From: Streptomyces sp. 11x1
Lineage (GTDB): Bacteria > Actinomycetota > Actinomycetes > Streptomycetales > Streptomycetaceae
Direction: 5' to 3'
NCBI RefSeq assembly: GCF_032598905.1
Contig: NZ_CP122458.1
Coordinates: forward strand, 6,101,001 to 6,165,000
DNA: 64,000 bases
Shown here: piece after piece, positions 30,319 to 38,948 of the stretch
How the letters are laid out: each line of letters begins with the position of its first letter
How positions within the stretch are numbered: the stretch's first letter is position 1
Program-made: the position numbers and the translations under genes
The notes under the pieces: model-generated
Database searches by the model: none
Seen by the model: the letters and a program-made list of their open reading frames with translations, nothing else
Told to the model about the DNA's origin: nothing

Positions 30319-31059
30319 TCACTTCAGCCGCGTCGCCAATCCGTCCAGCACCCGGTCAAGGCCGTACTGGAACCCCTCCTCCCGGGCCGCCCGGGGGTCC
30401 GTGCCGCGCTGTTCGGCGTAGCCCTCGCGCAGCAGCGGGTAGTCCTGGGCTGCCTCCTCGGCGGCGGGCCACAGCTGTTCGACCATGCTCTGCTCGTCCT
30501 GGCCGCTGCGGGCGAGGACGTTGAGCCAGGCGGCCTCGGCGGTCGCCGTGCCGGTGACGTACGCGACGACCGTGGTGAGCGCCCGGTCGGCCTCGTCGGC
30601 CGGGAACCCGGCGGTGGTCAACAGCCTCAGCATGGCCTCCGAGACCCGCATCCAGTTCGGGCCGAGATAGGACATGCCCAGTTCGCCGAGCACGGAGGCG
30701 AGCCACGGGTGGCGCAGGATCGTGGTGCGCAGATTGTGGGCACAACTGGCCGTGTCGGTACGCCAGTTCGCCGGCTCGGGGGTGGCGGGGACCTCGATCT
30801 CGCCGTAGATCTCGTCGACGGCCAGCTCCAGCAGCTCGTCCTTGTTGGCGACGTGGCGGTAGAGGGAGGTCGCGCCGGCTCCCAGGCGGGCGCCGAGCTT
30901 GCGCATGCTCAGCGCGTCGATGCCCTCCTCGTCGAGCAGCCGCAGCGCCTCGGCCACGATCTGCTCCCGGCTCAACGCGGGCTGCTCCCGCCCGGTCCGG
31001 GGCCGGGTCCAGACCGACTGGAACCCCTCCTGCTTCTTGGCCGGCTTCTCGGGTGCCAT
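30319..31059 (-). CDS. TetR family regulator with TetR_C-type ligand domain
   Basis: This 246-residue protein has a helix-turn-helix at about residues 50-70 (MRKLGARLGAGATSLYRHV) and a C-terminal domain of the tetracycline-repressor type (HPWLASVLGELGMSYLGPN). A basic N-terminal extension of about 28 residues precedes the first helix. It converges with the aldehyde dehydrogenase gene. No transporter or enzyme stands divergent to it, so its target is unclear. Confidence 0.88.
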   Translation of the reverse strand: MAPEKPAKKQEGFQSVWTRPRTGREQPALSREQIVAEALRLLDEEGIDALSMRKLGARLGAGATSLYRHVANKDELLELAVDEIYGEIEVPATPEPANWRTDTASCAHNLRTTILRHPWLASVLGELGMSYLGPNWMRVSEAMLRLLTTAGFPADEADRALTTVVAYVTGTATAEAAWLNVLARSGQDEQSMVEQLWPAAEEAAQDYPLLREGYAEQRGTDPRAAREEGFQYGLDRVLDGLATRLK

Positions 31060-31112
31060 GGGGTGCGTTCTCCTCTACCTGCGCCTGATCTCGCCGCTCA
31101 CGCCTTTTGATA

Positions 31113-31160
31113 CTGCGACTGCGACTGCGACTGCGACTGCGACTGCGACTGCGACTGCGA
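31113..31160. repeat. Hexanucleotide array (CTGCGA)8
   Basis: Eight exact tandem copies of CTGCGA stand in the spacer upstream of the TetR gene start and downstream of the double-IclR gene. A ninth degenerate unit follows. It is prone to slippage. Confidence 0.97.
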
Positions 31161-31246
31161 CTGCGTCCTGCGTACGGCTGACGCGACCAGCGTACGGTGT
31201 GCGCAGGGCTGGTGGGGCGCGAGGCGCGCCGTCCGTCCGGGCGACG

Positions 31247-32932
31247 TCAGACGCCCGGTACCCGCCGGAACATCCCCGCCACCGCCAGTTCCCCCTCGAT
31301 CCGGCCCGCCGCGTCCCGCAGCTCGGGCAGTACGTCCGCCACGCACTCCTCGACCGACCGCCGGCTGCTGTGCATCGCGACGTTCACCGCGGCGACGATC
31401 CGCCCGCCCCGCTCCCGCACGGGTACGGCGATGGAGCGCAGACCCTCCTCCAACTCCCCGTCGACGAGGGCGTATCCGGCGTCCCGTACCCGTTCCAGGG
31501 TCCTCAGCAGTTCCCGGAGGTCGGTGACCGTGTGCGGGGTCAGCGGGGCGGGACGTTCCGGCAGGGGGGCCTCCGGCAGCAGGTCGGCGAGCATCACCCG
31601 GCCCAGGGACGTCGCGTACGCCGGCAGCCGCGTCCCGAGGGTGATGTTGACGCTCATGATGCGGCTGGTGGCGACCCGCGCCGTGTACTGCACCTCCTGC
31701 CCGCCCTCGGTGAGGACCGCGAGGGACGCCGAGTCGTGGACGCGCGCGGAGAGTTCGGCCAGGTGCGGCGCGGCGATCCCGGAGAGGGGCAGCATCGACA
31801 GGGGCGGGAAGCCCAGGCCCAGCACCCGGGGCGTCAGACGGAAGACCCGCTCGTGCGACTCGACGTACCCGAGGTGTTCGAGGGTGATCAGCGCCCGTCG
31901 GGCCGTCGCCCGGGCGAGCCCGGTGGCCTGCGCGACCTCGGTGAGGGTGAGCGCGGCCCGGCCCTCGCCGAACGAGGTGATCACGGTCAGCCCCCGGGCG
32001 AGCGACTCGACGAACTCCCGGCCCAGTTCCTGCTTGGAGGCGCCCGTCCAGTCGGCGAGCCCGGTGGACCCCGGCCCACCGCCCCCCACCACTGCGGCGG
32101 CCGCCCGTGGCTTCGCCGACTCCCGCAGCTCTCGTTCCATCCGCGTCACCGTCGCCCGCAGTCGGGGCAGCAGCGTCTCGCGCAGCGAGTCCGCGGTGTG
32201 CCGGCTCGTGTGGCTGACGACGCTCGCCACGCACGCGACCCGTCCCGTACGGGGATCACGTACGGGTACGGACACGGCCACCAGCCCCGGTTCGATCAAC
32301 TGGTCGTCCAGGGCCCACCCCTGGGCGTCCGCCCGTGCCGTGCGGTCCTCGAAGTCGTCGTAGGCGCCGCCGCGCGGAGGCACCGCCGGAAAGCCGTGGC
32401 CCTCCGGGTCGGCCGTGCGGCGGGCGCGCCACCGGGACCAGTCGGCCGGGTCCCACTCGGTGGCGAACAGCGGGCCGGGCGCGGTGCGTTCGGCGGGGAG
32501 GAGGTCGCCGATGCGGAAGCTGAGGGACATCGCGCGGCGGCGGGTGGCCTGGTGGATGAAGCGGACGCCGTCCTGGTCGCGGACCGCCAGGGACACCGAC
32601 TCGTCGAGCTCGTCGGCGAGGGCGTCCGCGTGGGCGTCCAGGAGGCGGGGGAGGCGGATGGCGGCCAGATAGGCGTTGCCCAGCTCCATCAGGCGGGGGG
32701 CGAGGACCGCGTCGCGGCCGTCCAGCCGTACGTAGCCCATGCGGGTCAGGGTCGCCGTGATGCGGTCCACGGTGGAACGCGCGAGGCCGGTCGCCTTCTC
32801 CAGCGCGCTCGGGCTCAGCGTGCCGTCCGCTTCGGTCAGCCGGCGCAGCACGGTGATTCCCCGCATCAGGGGGGCGACGGCTTCGGCGGGCGCGGGGAGG
32901 GTGGCGGCCGCGTCGGGGGCGTTCGGGAGCAT
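31247..32932 (-). CDS. Double IclR regulator (tandem HTH-effector units; PcaR-like second half)
   Basis: The 561-residue product contains two complete IclR units. Unit one has an HTH at about 40-65 (LEKATGLARSTVDRITATL) and an effector domain to about 265. Unit two has an HTH at about 335-355 (VAQATGLARATARRALITL) followed by an effector domain ending at about 550 (HSSRRSVEECVADVLPEL). The second unit resembles PcaR/PobR regulators of protocatechuate and 4-hydroxybenzoate breakdown. The two halves are diverged, so the fusion is old. No pca gene is in the window. Confidence 0.9.
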   Translation of the reverse strand: MLPNAPDAAATLPAPAEAVAPLMRGITVLRRLTEADGTLSPSALEKATGLARSTVDRITATLTRMGYVRLDGRDAVLAPRLMELGNAYLAAIRLPRLLDAHADALADELDESVSLAVRDQDGVRFIHQATRRRAMSLSFRIGDLLPAERTAPGPLFATEWDPADWSRWRARRTADPEGHGFPAVPPRGGAYDDFEDRTARADAQGWALDDQLIEPGLVAVSVPVRDPRTGRVACVASVVSHTSRHTADSLRETLLPRLRATVTRMERELRESAKPRAAAAVVGGGGPGSTGLADWTGASKQELGREFVESLARGLTVITSFGEGRAALTLTEVAQATGLARATARRALITLEHLGYVESHERVFRLTPRVLGLGFPPLSMLPLSGIAAPHLAELSARVHDSASLAVLTEGGQEVQYTARVATSRIMSVNITLGTRLPAYATSLGRVMLADLLPEAPLPERPAPLTPHTVTDLRELLRTLERVRDAGYALVDGELEEGLRSIAVPVRERGGRIVAAVNVAMHSSRRSVEECVADVLPELRDAAGRIEGELAVAGMFRRVPGV

Positions 32933-33055
32933 GGGTTCACGGTAATGCGGTGGGGCTGCGCCGCTGTGCCGGGCGCCTGATAGCTCGGGGGTGCCTGTTG
33001 GTTGGCGGCCGCGGGCCCCACCGGATCCGCACCCGACAACGCACCCCCAAACCCC

Positions 33056-34360
33056 TCACCTCCGACGGACCACCACCCGATGGTTCCCCCCGACATCCAC
33101 CCCCGCCACAGCGATCTCCACCCCCGCCCGCGCGTCCTTGAACGCCTCGCCAGGCACGAGTGGCGCGTCCGACAGTTCCGCGTGGACGTTGGGGCTGCGC
33201 GTGCACCCCCCGCTGTCGCGCCGCGCGTCGTGGACCTTGATCGGCCCGTTCCCGGTGTCGACGGCCGCGTCGACCCGGTACACCAGCACCCCCGGCCGGC
33301 ACACCACCGCATCGTTGCCCGCCCGAGTCCGCAACTCCGCCACGTACGCCGTACGGGAACTCAGCGGCACGACGACCAGCTTCGCCCCACCGCCGGCGGC
33401 GAGCGGCGTCAGCACGTACTCCGCGGAACCGACGGCCGCCACACACGCCACCTGCGTCTCGTCGAGCCACCCCAGCTTCCACTTGTGCCAGCCCAGCAGA
33501 TCGTTCTCGACGCCCCAGTCCTCGCTCATGATGTCCCAGTGCCCGACCGCGCCCCCGCCCTCATGGGTGTAGAGGTCGGGAAGGCCGAAGACATGCCCGT
33601 TCTCGTGCGGCAGCACCCGGTACCCGGTCTCCCCGTACGACCCCGAGCCGTCGTCCTGGCGGCTGTAGACGAAGGACGCGTTGGCGACCGGCACCCCGTC
33701 CGCGACCGGCGCCTCCCGATTGCCCGCGAACGTCACCGACAGGACCGTGTCCAGGGCGGAGGGACCCGCGTTCGGGGTGACCAGGACGTTGACGAGGTCG
33801 TACGAGCGGAAGTCCACCAGTGGATCGGCGGCCCGCACCATGTCCTGGACCAGCCGGCGGTAGCCGGGCTCGAACGGGGCGCCGCGCTCTATGTCGTAGG
33901 AGCGGAAGGATCTCGGCATCCGCAGCCACTCGGTGAGCGGGGCCTCGGGACGATAGTCGATACGGCCGTACGAACTCGTCCTGAACCATTTCTGCGTCTG
34001 GGGCGCGAACTCCGCGAAGCGGTCCATCGCGCTGCCCTCACCGGGGGCGTCCGAGAAGTCGATCATCAGATTGAGGGCACGGACCGTGCCGGTGGAGCGG
34101 GAGTAGCCGGGCGGGGTCGGGATGCCCTCGGACATCTGGGTGCCGAGCGGGCCGCGGATCAGGCAGGGCCCGAGCGCCGAACCGCGGACCACGGCGGTGG
34201 CCCCCGCGGCCGTCGTCGTGCTGTCCTTGGCCATCAGGTGCCCGGTGCCGGCGGAGGTGCTGACCGCGAGCGTGAGGGCGGTGACGGACGCGAGCGCTAC
34301 GGCCCGGCGCGGACGTATCCGGCGCGGAGGTATCCGGTTTCTGCGGAACAGCTGCTGCAT
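33056..34360 (-). CDS. Secreted M6-family metalloprotease (immune-inhibitor-A-like)
   Basis: This 434-residue protein has an Arg-rich N-terminus, a signal peptide ending near residue 37 and a zinc motif HENGHVFGLPD (His252, Glu253, His256, Asp262) typical of M6 peptidases. The C-terminal part is a beta domain. It is expected to be a secreted peptidase. It is divergent from the TetR gene at 34630, with a 269-base promoter region that carries a Crp-like motif and a 9-bp palindrome. Confidence 0.88.
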   Translation of the reverse strand: MQQLFRRNRIPPRRIRPRRAVALASVTALTLAVSTSAGTGHLMAKDSTTTAAGATAVVRGSALGPCLIRGPLGTQMSEGIPTPPGYSRSTGTVRALNLMIDFSDAPGEGSAMDRFAEFAPQTQKWFRTSSYGRIDYRPEAPLTEWLRMPRSFRSYDIERGAPFEPGYRRLVQDMVRAADPLVDFRSYDLVNVLVTPNAGPSALDTVLSVTFAGNREAPVADGVPVANASFVYSRQDDGSGSYGETGYRVLPHENGHVFGLPDLYTHEGGGAVGHWDIMSEDWGVENDLLGWHKWKLGWLDETQVACVAAVGSAEYVLTPLAAGGGAKLVVVPLSSRTAYVAELRTRAGNDAVVCRPGVLVYRVDAAVDTGNGPIKVHDARRDSGGCTRSPNVHAELSDAPLVPGEAFKDARAGVEIAVAGVDVGGNHRVVVRRR

Positions 34361-34479
34361 GCCCGCGCCCTTCGCTCCACGGCAGCCGTCCGGTGACGAG
34401 GCTGCGCCCTTTGATCACCCTGGTTCGACGGGTGCGCGGGCGCGCGCTGGAAGGGCCGAACGTGGGTCCCGCCCGAGGT

Positions 34480-34493
34480 GTGACCCAGGTCAC
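34480..34493. promoter_or_regulatory. Crp-like palindrome upstream of the M6 protease
   Basis: GTGACC-CA-GGTCAC is a perfect dyad that also fits the Streptomyces Crp motif GTG-N6-GNCAC as I recall it. It lies 120 bases before the protease start. It may make secretion of the protease Crp-dependent; this needs testing. Confidence 0.45.
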
Positions 34494-34533
34494 GCAAAAA
34501 GACTTCGGGGAGGGGAAATAACCGGGGATCGTT

Positions 34534-34568
34534 TCCCCGTTTAACCCTTCGTCCGAGCGAAACGGGGA
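34534..34568. promoter_or_regulatory. Putative operator of the TetR gene at 34630
   Basis: A 9-bp perfect inverted repeat (TCCCCGTTT and AAACGGGGA) has a 17-base spacer. Additional CGGGGA...TCCCCG dyads overlap each arm, giving a nest of symmetric half-sites about 60-95 bases before the TetR start. Confidence 0.65.
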
Positions 34569-34629
34569 CTCCATCCCCGGATCGTCACCGGCGCCCCCCA
34601 CACCACTGGATCAGGCAGAGGAGTACGTC

Positions 34630-35289
34630 GTGGAGAGCAGCACCGCCACCGCCGTGCGTCGCAAGGTGCCTCGCCCTCGGGCGGACGCCCTGCGCAACCG
34701 GGAGCGGATCGTCACCGCCGCCCGGGAGATGTTCGTCGAGTTCGGCCCCGAGGTGCCGCTCGACGAGGTCGCCCGCCGGGCCGGTGTCGGCAACGCCACG
34801 CTGTACCGCAACTTCCCGGACCGCGACGCGCTGGTCCGTGAGGTCGTCTGCTCGGTCATGGACCGTACGACCCTCGCGGCCGAGAGCGCGCTCACCGAGA
34901 CCGGTGACGCGTTCGAGGCGCTCTCGCGCTTCGTGCACACCTCGGCCGACGAACGGGTCAGCGCCCTCTGCCCGATGGTCCAGAGCACGTTCGACAAGCA
35001 CCACCCCGACCTGGAGGCGGCACGCGAGCGTCTGGAGGAGCAGGTCGAAAAGATCATGCGGCGTGCCCGGGAAGCCGGGCAGCTGCGCTCCGACGTGGGT
35101 GTCGGCGACCTGATGATCGCCGTCAGCCAGCTCAGCAGGCCACCGGCCGGCACCCAGTGCGCGGGCGTCGACCGCTTCCTCCACCGCCATCTGCAACTGT
35201 TCCTGGACGGGCTGCGCGCCCCGGCCCCCTCCGAACTACCCGGCACCCCGGTGACCGTGGAGGACCTACGGAGGCCCTGCCCGTCCTGA
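34630..35289 (+). CDS. TetR family regulator of the adjacent MFS exporter
   Basis: This 219-residue protein has an HTH at about residues 46-66 (LDEVARRAGVGNATLYRNF). GTG 34630 has GAGGAG seven bases upstream. It reads in the same direction as the MFS exporter 121 bases downstream, with a hexanucleotide array between them. This TetR/DHA2-exporter pairing is common for drug-responsive efflux control. Confidence 0.9.
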   Translation: MESSTATAVRRKVPRPRADALRNRERIVTAAREMFVEFGPEVPLDEVARRAGVGNATLYRNFPDRDALVREVVCSVMDRTTLAAESALTETGDAFEALSRFVHTSADERVSALCPMVQSTFDKHHPDLEAARERLEEQVEKIMRRAREAGQLRSDVGVGDLMIAVSQLSRPPAGTQCAGVDRFLHRHLQLFLDGLRAPAPSELPGTPVTVEDLRRPCPS

Positions 35290-35334
35290 ACCCCCTTACC
35301 GAACCGCCTGTCCTGACCAGCTGAGTTCCCGGCC

Positions 35335-35358
35335 GTCGCCGTCGCCGTCGCCGTCGCC
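35335..35358. repeat. Hexanucleotide array (GTCGCC)4
   Basis: Four exact copies of GTCGCC lie in the TetR-MFS spacer. Confidence 0.95.
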
Positions 35359-35410
35359 GGTCCGTTCACCGATCCTTTTTCCGTCACGAAGTCCCGAAGT
35401 GGGTACCCCC

Positions 35411-37006
35411 ATGTCCGAAACAGCCGGCACATCCGAGTCGTCCAAGGCATCACAGGCAAGGCCGTCACAGACAAAGCCATCGCAGACAGAGGCATCACGG
35501 GCGAACGACGCGCACGCCAACCGCTGGAAAGCGCTCGTCTTCATCGCCCTCGCCCAGCTGATGGTTGTGCTCGACGCGACCATCGTGAACATCGCCCTCC
35601 CCTCCGCCCAGCAGGACCTCGGGATATCCGACGGCAACCGGCAGTGGGTCATCACCGCGTACGCCCTGGCCTTTGGCGGTCTGCTCCTCTTCGGTGGCCG
35701 TATCTCCGACCTCTGGGGCCGCAAGCGCACCTTCGTCACCGGACTGATCGGCTTCGCCGGCGCCTCCGCACTGGGCGGCGCGGCCACCGGTGAGGCGATG
35801 ATGCTGGGCGCCCGCGCGCTCCAGGGCGCCTTCGGCGCGCTGCTCGCGCCCGCCGCGCTCTCCCTCCTCGCGGTGATGTTCACCGACGCCAAGGAGCGCG
35901 CCAAGGCGTTCGGCATCTACGGCGCGATCGCCGGTGGCGGCGGCGCCGTGGGCCTGATCCTCGGCGGCTTCCTCACCGAGTACCTGGACTGGCGCTGGAC
36001 GTTCTTCGTCAACATCCCGTTCGCGGTGATCGCCGCGGTCGGCGCGTACTTCGTCATCCGTGAGCCCGCAGGCGGCCGCAACCGTTCCCCGCTCGACATC
36101 CCCGGCGTCGTCCTGTCCACCCTGGGCCTGGTCTCCCTGGTCTACGGCTTCACGCGGGCCGAGTCCGACGGGTGGGGCGACTCGATGACGATCACCCTGT
36201 TCGTCGCCTCGGCGGTGCTCCTCGCGGCCTTCGTGTTCGTCGAGTCCAAGGTCAAGGCGCCGCTGCTGCCCCTGCGCGTGATCACCGAGCGCAACCGTGG
36301 CGGTGTCTACCTCTCCCTCGGCCTCGCGATCATCGCGATGTTCGGCCTGTTCCTCTTCCTGACCTACTACCTGCAGATCGTGAAGGGGTACTCCCCGGTC
36401 AAGACCGGCTTCGCCTTCCTGCCCATGATCGCGGGCATGATCATCGGCTCGACGCAGATCGGTACCCGTCTGATGACCCGGGTCCCGCCGCGCCTGCTGA
36501 TGGCCCCAGGCTTCCTGGTCGCCGGTCTCGGCATGCTCCTGCTGACCCAGATGGAGGTCGGTTCCTCGTACACCACCCTGCTGCTGCCGGCCCAGCTGCT
36601 GCTCGGCCTCGGTATGGGTACGGCGTTCATGCCGGCGATGTCCCTGGCGACCTACGGGGTCGAGGCGCGTGACGCGGGCGTGGCCTCCGCCATGGTCAAC
36701 ACCTCCCAGCAGGTCGGTGGCGCCATCGGTACGGCCCTGTTGAACACCATCGCGGCCTCCGCCACCACGTCCTACGTCGCGGACCACATCGGCTCGGCCA
36801 CCTCGAAGCCGGCGGCCCAGCTGGTCCAGCTCCAGGGCATGGTCCACGGGTACACCAACGCCATCTGGTTCGCCGTGGGCATCCTCGCGGCCTCCGCCGC
36901 CATCGCCTTCACCTTCGTCACGACGGGCAAGCCCGACATGACGGCGACCACGGCCGAGGGCGCGGACGCGACGAACGAGGTCAAGGTCCCGGTGATCGCC
37001 CACTGA
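35411..37006 (+). CDS. MFS multidrug exporter, DHA2 family (14 membrane segments)
   Basis: This 531-residue proton-coupled exporter is of the EmrB/QacA type. The cytoplasmic start is rich in Ser, Gln and Thr. TM1 ends in the conserved VVLDATIVNIALP motif, followed by the MFS loop GGRISDLWGRKR (motif A) and GAIAGGGGAVGLILGG (motif C). Fourteen hydrophobic helices fit the DHA2 group. ATG 35411 is chosen over the GTG 12 bases upstream by homology of the family start. The neighbouring TetR gene is the probable regulator. Confidence 0.92.
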   Translation: MSETAGTSESSKASQARPSQTKPSQTEASRANDAHANRWKALVFIALAQLMVVLDATIVNIALPSAQQDLGISDGNRQWVITAYALAFGGLLLFGGRISDLWGRKRTFVTGLIGFAGASALGGAATGEAMMLGARALQGAFGALLAPAALSLLAVMFTDAKERAKAFGIYGAIAGGGGAVGLILGGFLTEYLDWRWTFFVNIPFAVIAAVGAYFVIREPAGGRNRSPLDIPGVVLSTLGLVSLVYGFTRAESDGWGDSMTITLFVASAVLLAAFVFVESKVKAPLLPLRVITERNRGGVYLSLGLAIIAMFGLFLFLTYYLQIVKGYSPVKTGFAFLPMIAGMIIGSTQIGTRLMTRVPPRLLMAPGFLVAGLGMLLLTQMEVGSSYTTLLLPAQLLLGLGMGTAFMPAMSLATYGVEARDAGVASAMVNTSQQVGGAIGTALLNTIAASATTSYVADHIGSATSKPAAQLVQLQGMVHGYTNAIWFAVGILAASAAIAFTFVTTGKPDMTATTAEGADATNEVKVPVIAH

Positions 37007-37110
37007 CCAAGGCACCGGCCCCCGACCCGGAACCCGACGGACACCGATGACGGAACGGGTGGAGCAGGAGCACCAAGGCCCCTGCTCCACCCCGCGTCCG
37101 GTCAGTCGAC

Positions 37111-37152
37111 GCGCCCCGTCAGGGGCGCGGGGAACTGCGCGAACAGCCCCCA
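37111..37152. repeat. Streptomyces intergenic repeat element with hairpin
   Basis: The block GGGGCGCGGGGAACTGCGCG followed by AACAGCC is a short element that, from memory, recurs between Streptomyces genes. GCGCCCC and GGGGCGC pair to form a hairpin. It lies between the convergent MFS and MarR genes and probably acts as a terminator. A related element in opposite orientation occurs at 61996-62058. Confidence 0.7.
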
Positions 37153-37209
37153 CTCACCCGCACATCTCCACGACGGAATCCACGACAAGATCCACACGGG
37201 GAAGACCCC

Positions 37210-37716
37210 CTACCGCAGCCAAGGCAGATCCGCCCCCGCCTCCGACGGCTGAAGCCCCTCCGCGACGATCTCCATGATCTCGCCGAGGGCTTTCCGCTGT
37301 TCCGGCGACAACCGGTCGAACATCGCCTGCCGCACCGCCGCCACATGTCCGGGCGCGCTCTTGCGGAGCGTCTCGTACCCGCCGTCCGTGAGAACCGCGA
37401 ACTGCCCCCGCTTGTCCACGGGGCAGTTCTCGCGCCGCACCCACCCGTTCTTCTCCAGCCGGGCCACGGCGTGCGACAGGCGCGAACGCGTGATCTTCAT
37501 ATGCATCGCCAGTTCCGTCATCCGCAGCCGCCGCTGCGGCGCGTCGGACAGCACCACGAGCATGTGGTAGTAGAGGTGCGGCATGCCCGCGTCACGCTGC
37601 AACTGGCGGTCGAGATGGTCTTCGAGCAGGGTTTTTGCGTGCACATAGGCGACCCAGGTGCGCTGCTCCTCGTCGGTGAGCCAGCGGGGTTCTTCGTCGG
37701 CGGATGCGGTCTTCAT
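37210..37716 (-). CDS. MarR family transcriptional regulator
   Basis: This 168-residue winged-helix regulator has a recognition region LAMHMKITRSRLSHAVARLE and a wing with the conserved Asp-x-Arg (PVDKRGQFAVLTDGG). A single Cys lies in the wing start (RRENCPVDKR), which may allow redox sensing. It is divergent from the DODA-type dioxygenase with an AT-rich shared promoter of 208 bases, so regulation of that gene is likely. Confidence 0.9.
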   Translation of the reverse strand: MKTASADEEPRWLTDEEQRTWVAYVHAKTLLEDHLDRQLQRDAGMPHLYYHMLVVLSDAPQRRLRMTELAMHMKITRSRLSHAVARLEKNGWVRRENCPVDKRGQFAVLTDGGYETLRKSAPGHVAAVRQAMFDRLSPEQRKALGEIMEIVAEGLQPSEAGADLPWLR

Positions 37717-37735
37717 GCCCCCACTGTACGAGGGC

Positions 37736-37800
37736 CCTCCTTGAAATTTGAACTATGAGGATGTAACGTGAAACAAGAACTATTGAGACTTCAACTACTG
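37736..37800. promoter_or_regulatory. AT-rich MarR operator region
   Basis: This stretch has strikingly low GC. It contains TTGAAATTTGAA (five of six pairs symmetric) beside the MarR start, and spaced relatives GAACTATTGAG and TTCAACTACT further on. It is the probable MarR binding and divergent promoter region. Confidence 0.55.
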
Positions 37801-37924
37801 GGGAGTTGGGAGAGGTCTCAAGCGCCCGGAATGCCGGGCGTGCCCAAGGAGACAGAAGCGGCTGCCGGGCCCACCGAGGCGTGTGTGTCGTGTGCGTCGC
37901 GCATGTATTGAGGGAGTCACCCCT

Positions 37925-38710
37925 ATGTCCGCCGCCACCGTCGAGCGCATGCCCGCCCTGTACCTGAGTCACGGGGCCCCGCCGCTCGCCGACGACCCGA
38001 TCTGGCCCGGCGAACTCGCCGCCTGGGCCGCGAAACTGCCCCGCCCCAAGGCCGTCCTCATGGTCTCCGCCCACTGGGAGGAGGCCCCCCTCGCGCTCGG
38101 CGCGGTCCACGCCGTCCCCCTGGTCTACGACTTCTGGGGCTTCCCCGAGCACTACTACCAGGTCCAGTACGGCGCTCCGGGCGCCCCCGAGCTCGCGGCC
38201 TCGGTCCGCAAGCTGCTCCAGGCCCCCGGTACCCCCGTCCAGGACATCCCGGACCGGGGCCTCGACCACGGCGCGTACGTCCCCCTCGTCGAGATGTACC
38301 CCGACGCCGACATACCGGTCCTGCAGATCTCCATGCCGACCCTGGACCCGCTGAAGCTGATGGACGTCGGCCGCAAGCTCGCGCCCCTGCGCGACGAGGG
38401 CGTGCTGATCATCGGCTCCGGCTTCTTCACCCACAACCTCGCCGCCCTGCGGCAGGCCGGGGTGCCGACCTGGTCCACCGAGTTCGACGACTGGGGCCGC
38501 CGGGCCCTGGAGTCCCGTGACTGGGACGCCCTCCTGGACTTCCTCCACAAGTCCCCGGCCGGACGGCTGGCCCATCCCCGCACGGAGCACTTCGCCCCCC
38601 TCTTCGTCACGATGGGCGCGGCCGAGGCGGCCGGCGAACTCGACGCCCAGAAGTCGGTGATCGACGGCTTCTGGATGGGCCTGGCGAAGCGCTCGGTCCA
38701 GTTCGGCTGA
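37925..38710 (+). CDS. Class III extradiol dioxygenase family protein (DODA/YgiD type)
   Basis: This 261-residue LigB-superfamily protein has metal-binding histidine motifs YLSHGAP (His16), SAHWEE, GLDHGAYVP and a late HFAPLF. The closest functional group is 4,5-DOPA extradiol dioxygenase, which opens catechol rings using a divalent metal and oxygen. ATG 37925 is chosen because GGGAG lies eight bases before it. It may remove catechols or quinone precursors, consistent with control by a MarR repressor. A 43-base palindrome follows the gene. Confidence 0.88.
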   Translation: MSAATVERMPALYLSHGAPPLADDPIWPGELAAWAAKLPRPKAVLMVSAHWEEAPLALGAVHAVPLVYDFWGFPEHYYQVQYGAPGAPELAASVRKLLQAPGTPVQDIPDRGLDHGAYVPLVEMYPDADIPVLQISMPTLDPLKLMDVGRKLAPLRDEGVLIIGSGFFTHNLAALRQAGVPTWSTEFDDWGRRALESRDWDALLDFLHKSPAGRLAHPRTEHFAPLFVTMGAAEAAGELDAQKSVIDGFWMGLAKRSVQFG

Positions 38711-38714
38711 CACT

Positions 38715-38743
38715 GCGGGCGCGGGCGCGGGCGCGGGCGCGGG
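38715..38743. repeat. Hexanucleotide array (GCGGGC)4
   Basis: Four exact GCGGGC copies and a variant fifth copy lie immediately after the dioxygenase stop codon. Confidence 0.95.
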
Positions 38744-38785
38744 TACGGGACGCGCGTACGGCGGATACGGGGAACGGGCACGACG

Positions 38786-38828
38786 CGGGCCGGGGTCGAT
38801 TACCTGACAGGTCATCGACCCGGGCCCG
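38786..38828. terminator. 43-base near-perfect palindrome after the dioxygenase gene
   Basis: Two 21-base arms around A38807 match at 19 of 21 pairs; the inner part is ACCTG-A-CAGGT. It lies 76 bases after the stop codon. It is most likely a terminator; its high symmetry, including the centre, would also suit a protein-binding site. Confidence 0.6.
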
Positions 38829-38948
38829 TACGCCTGCCAGGCTCGACGACGTACACAGCCCGACCGCCCCGACCGACGGGGGCCGCCCTCGACGGGGTCG
38901 CCCCTGTCGACGGACGGACGGACGGACCGACCGACCGGAGGGACGCGC

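Noticed and set aside
33002..34396. Plus-strand frame opposite the M6 protease
   Set aside because: Antisense shadow; the minus strand has the signal peptide and HENGH zinc motif.
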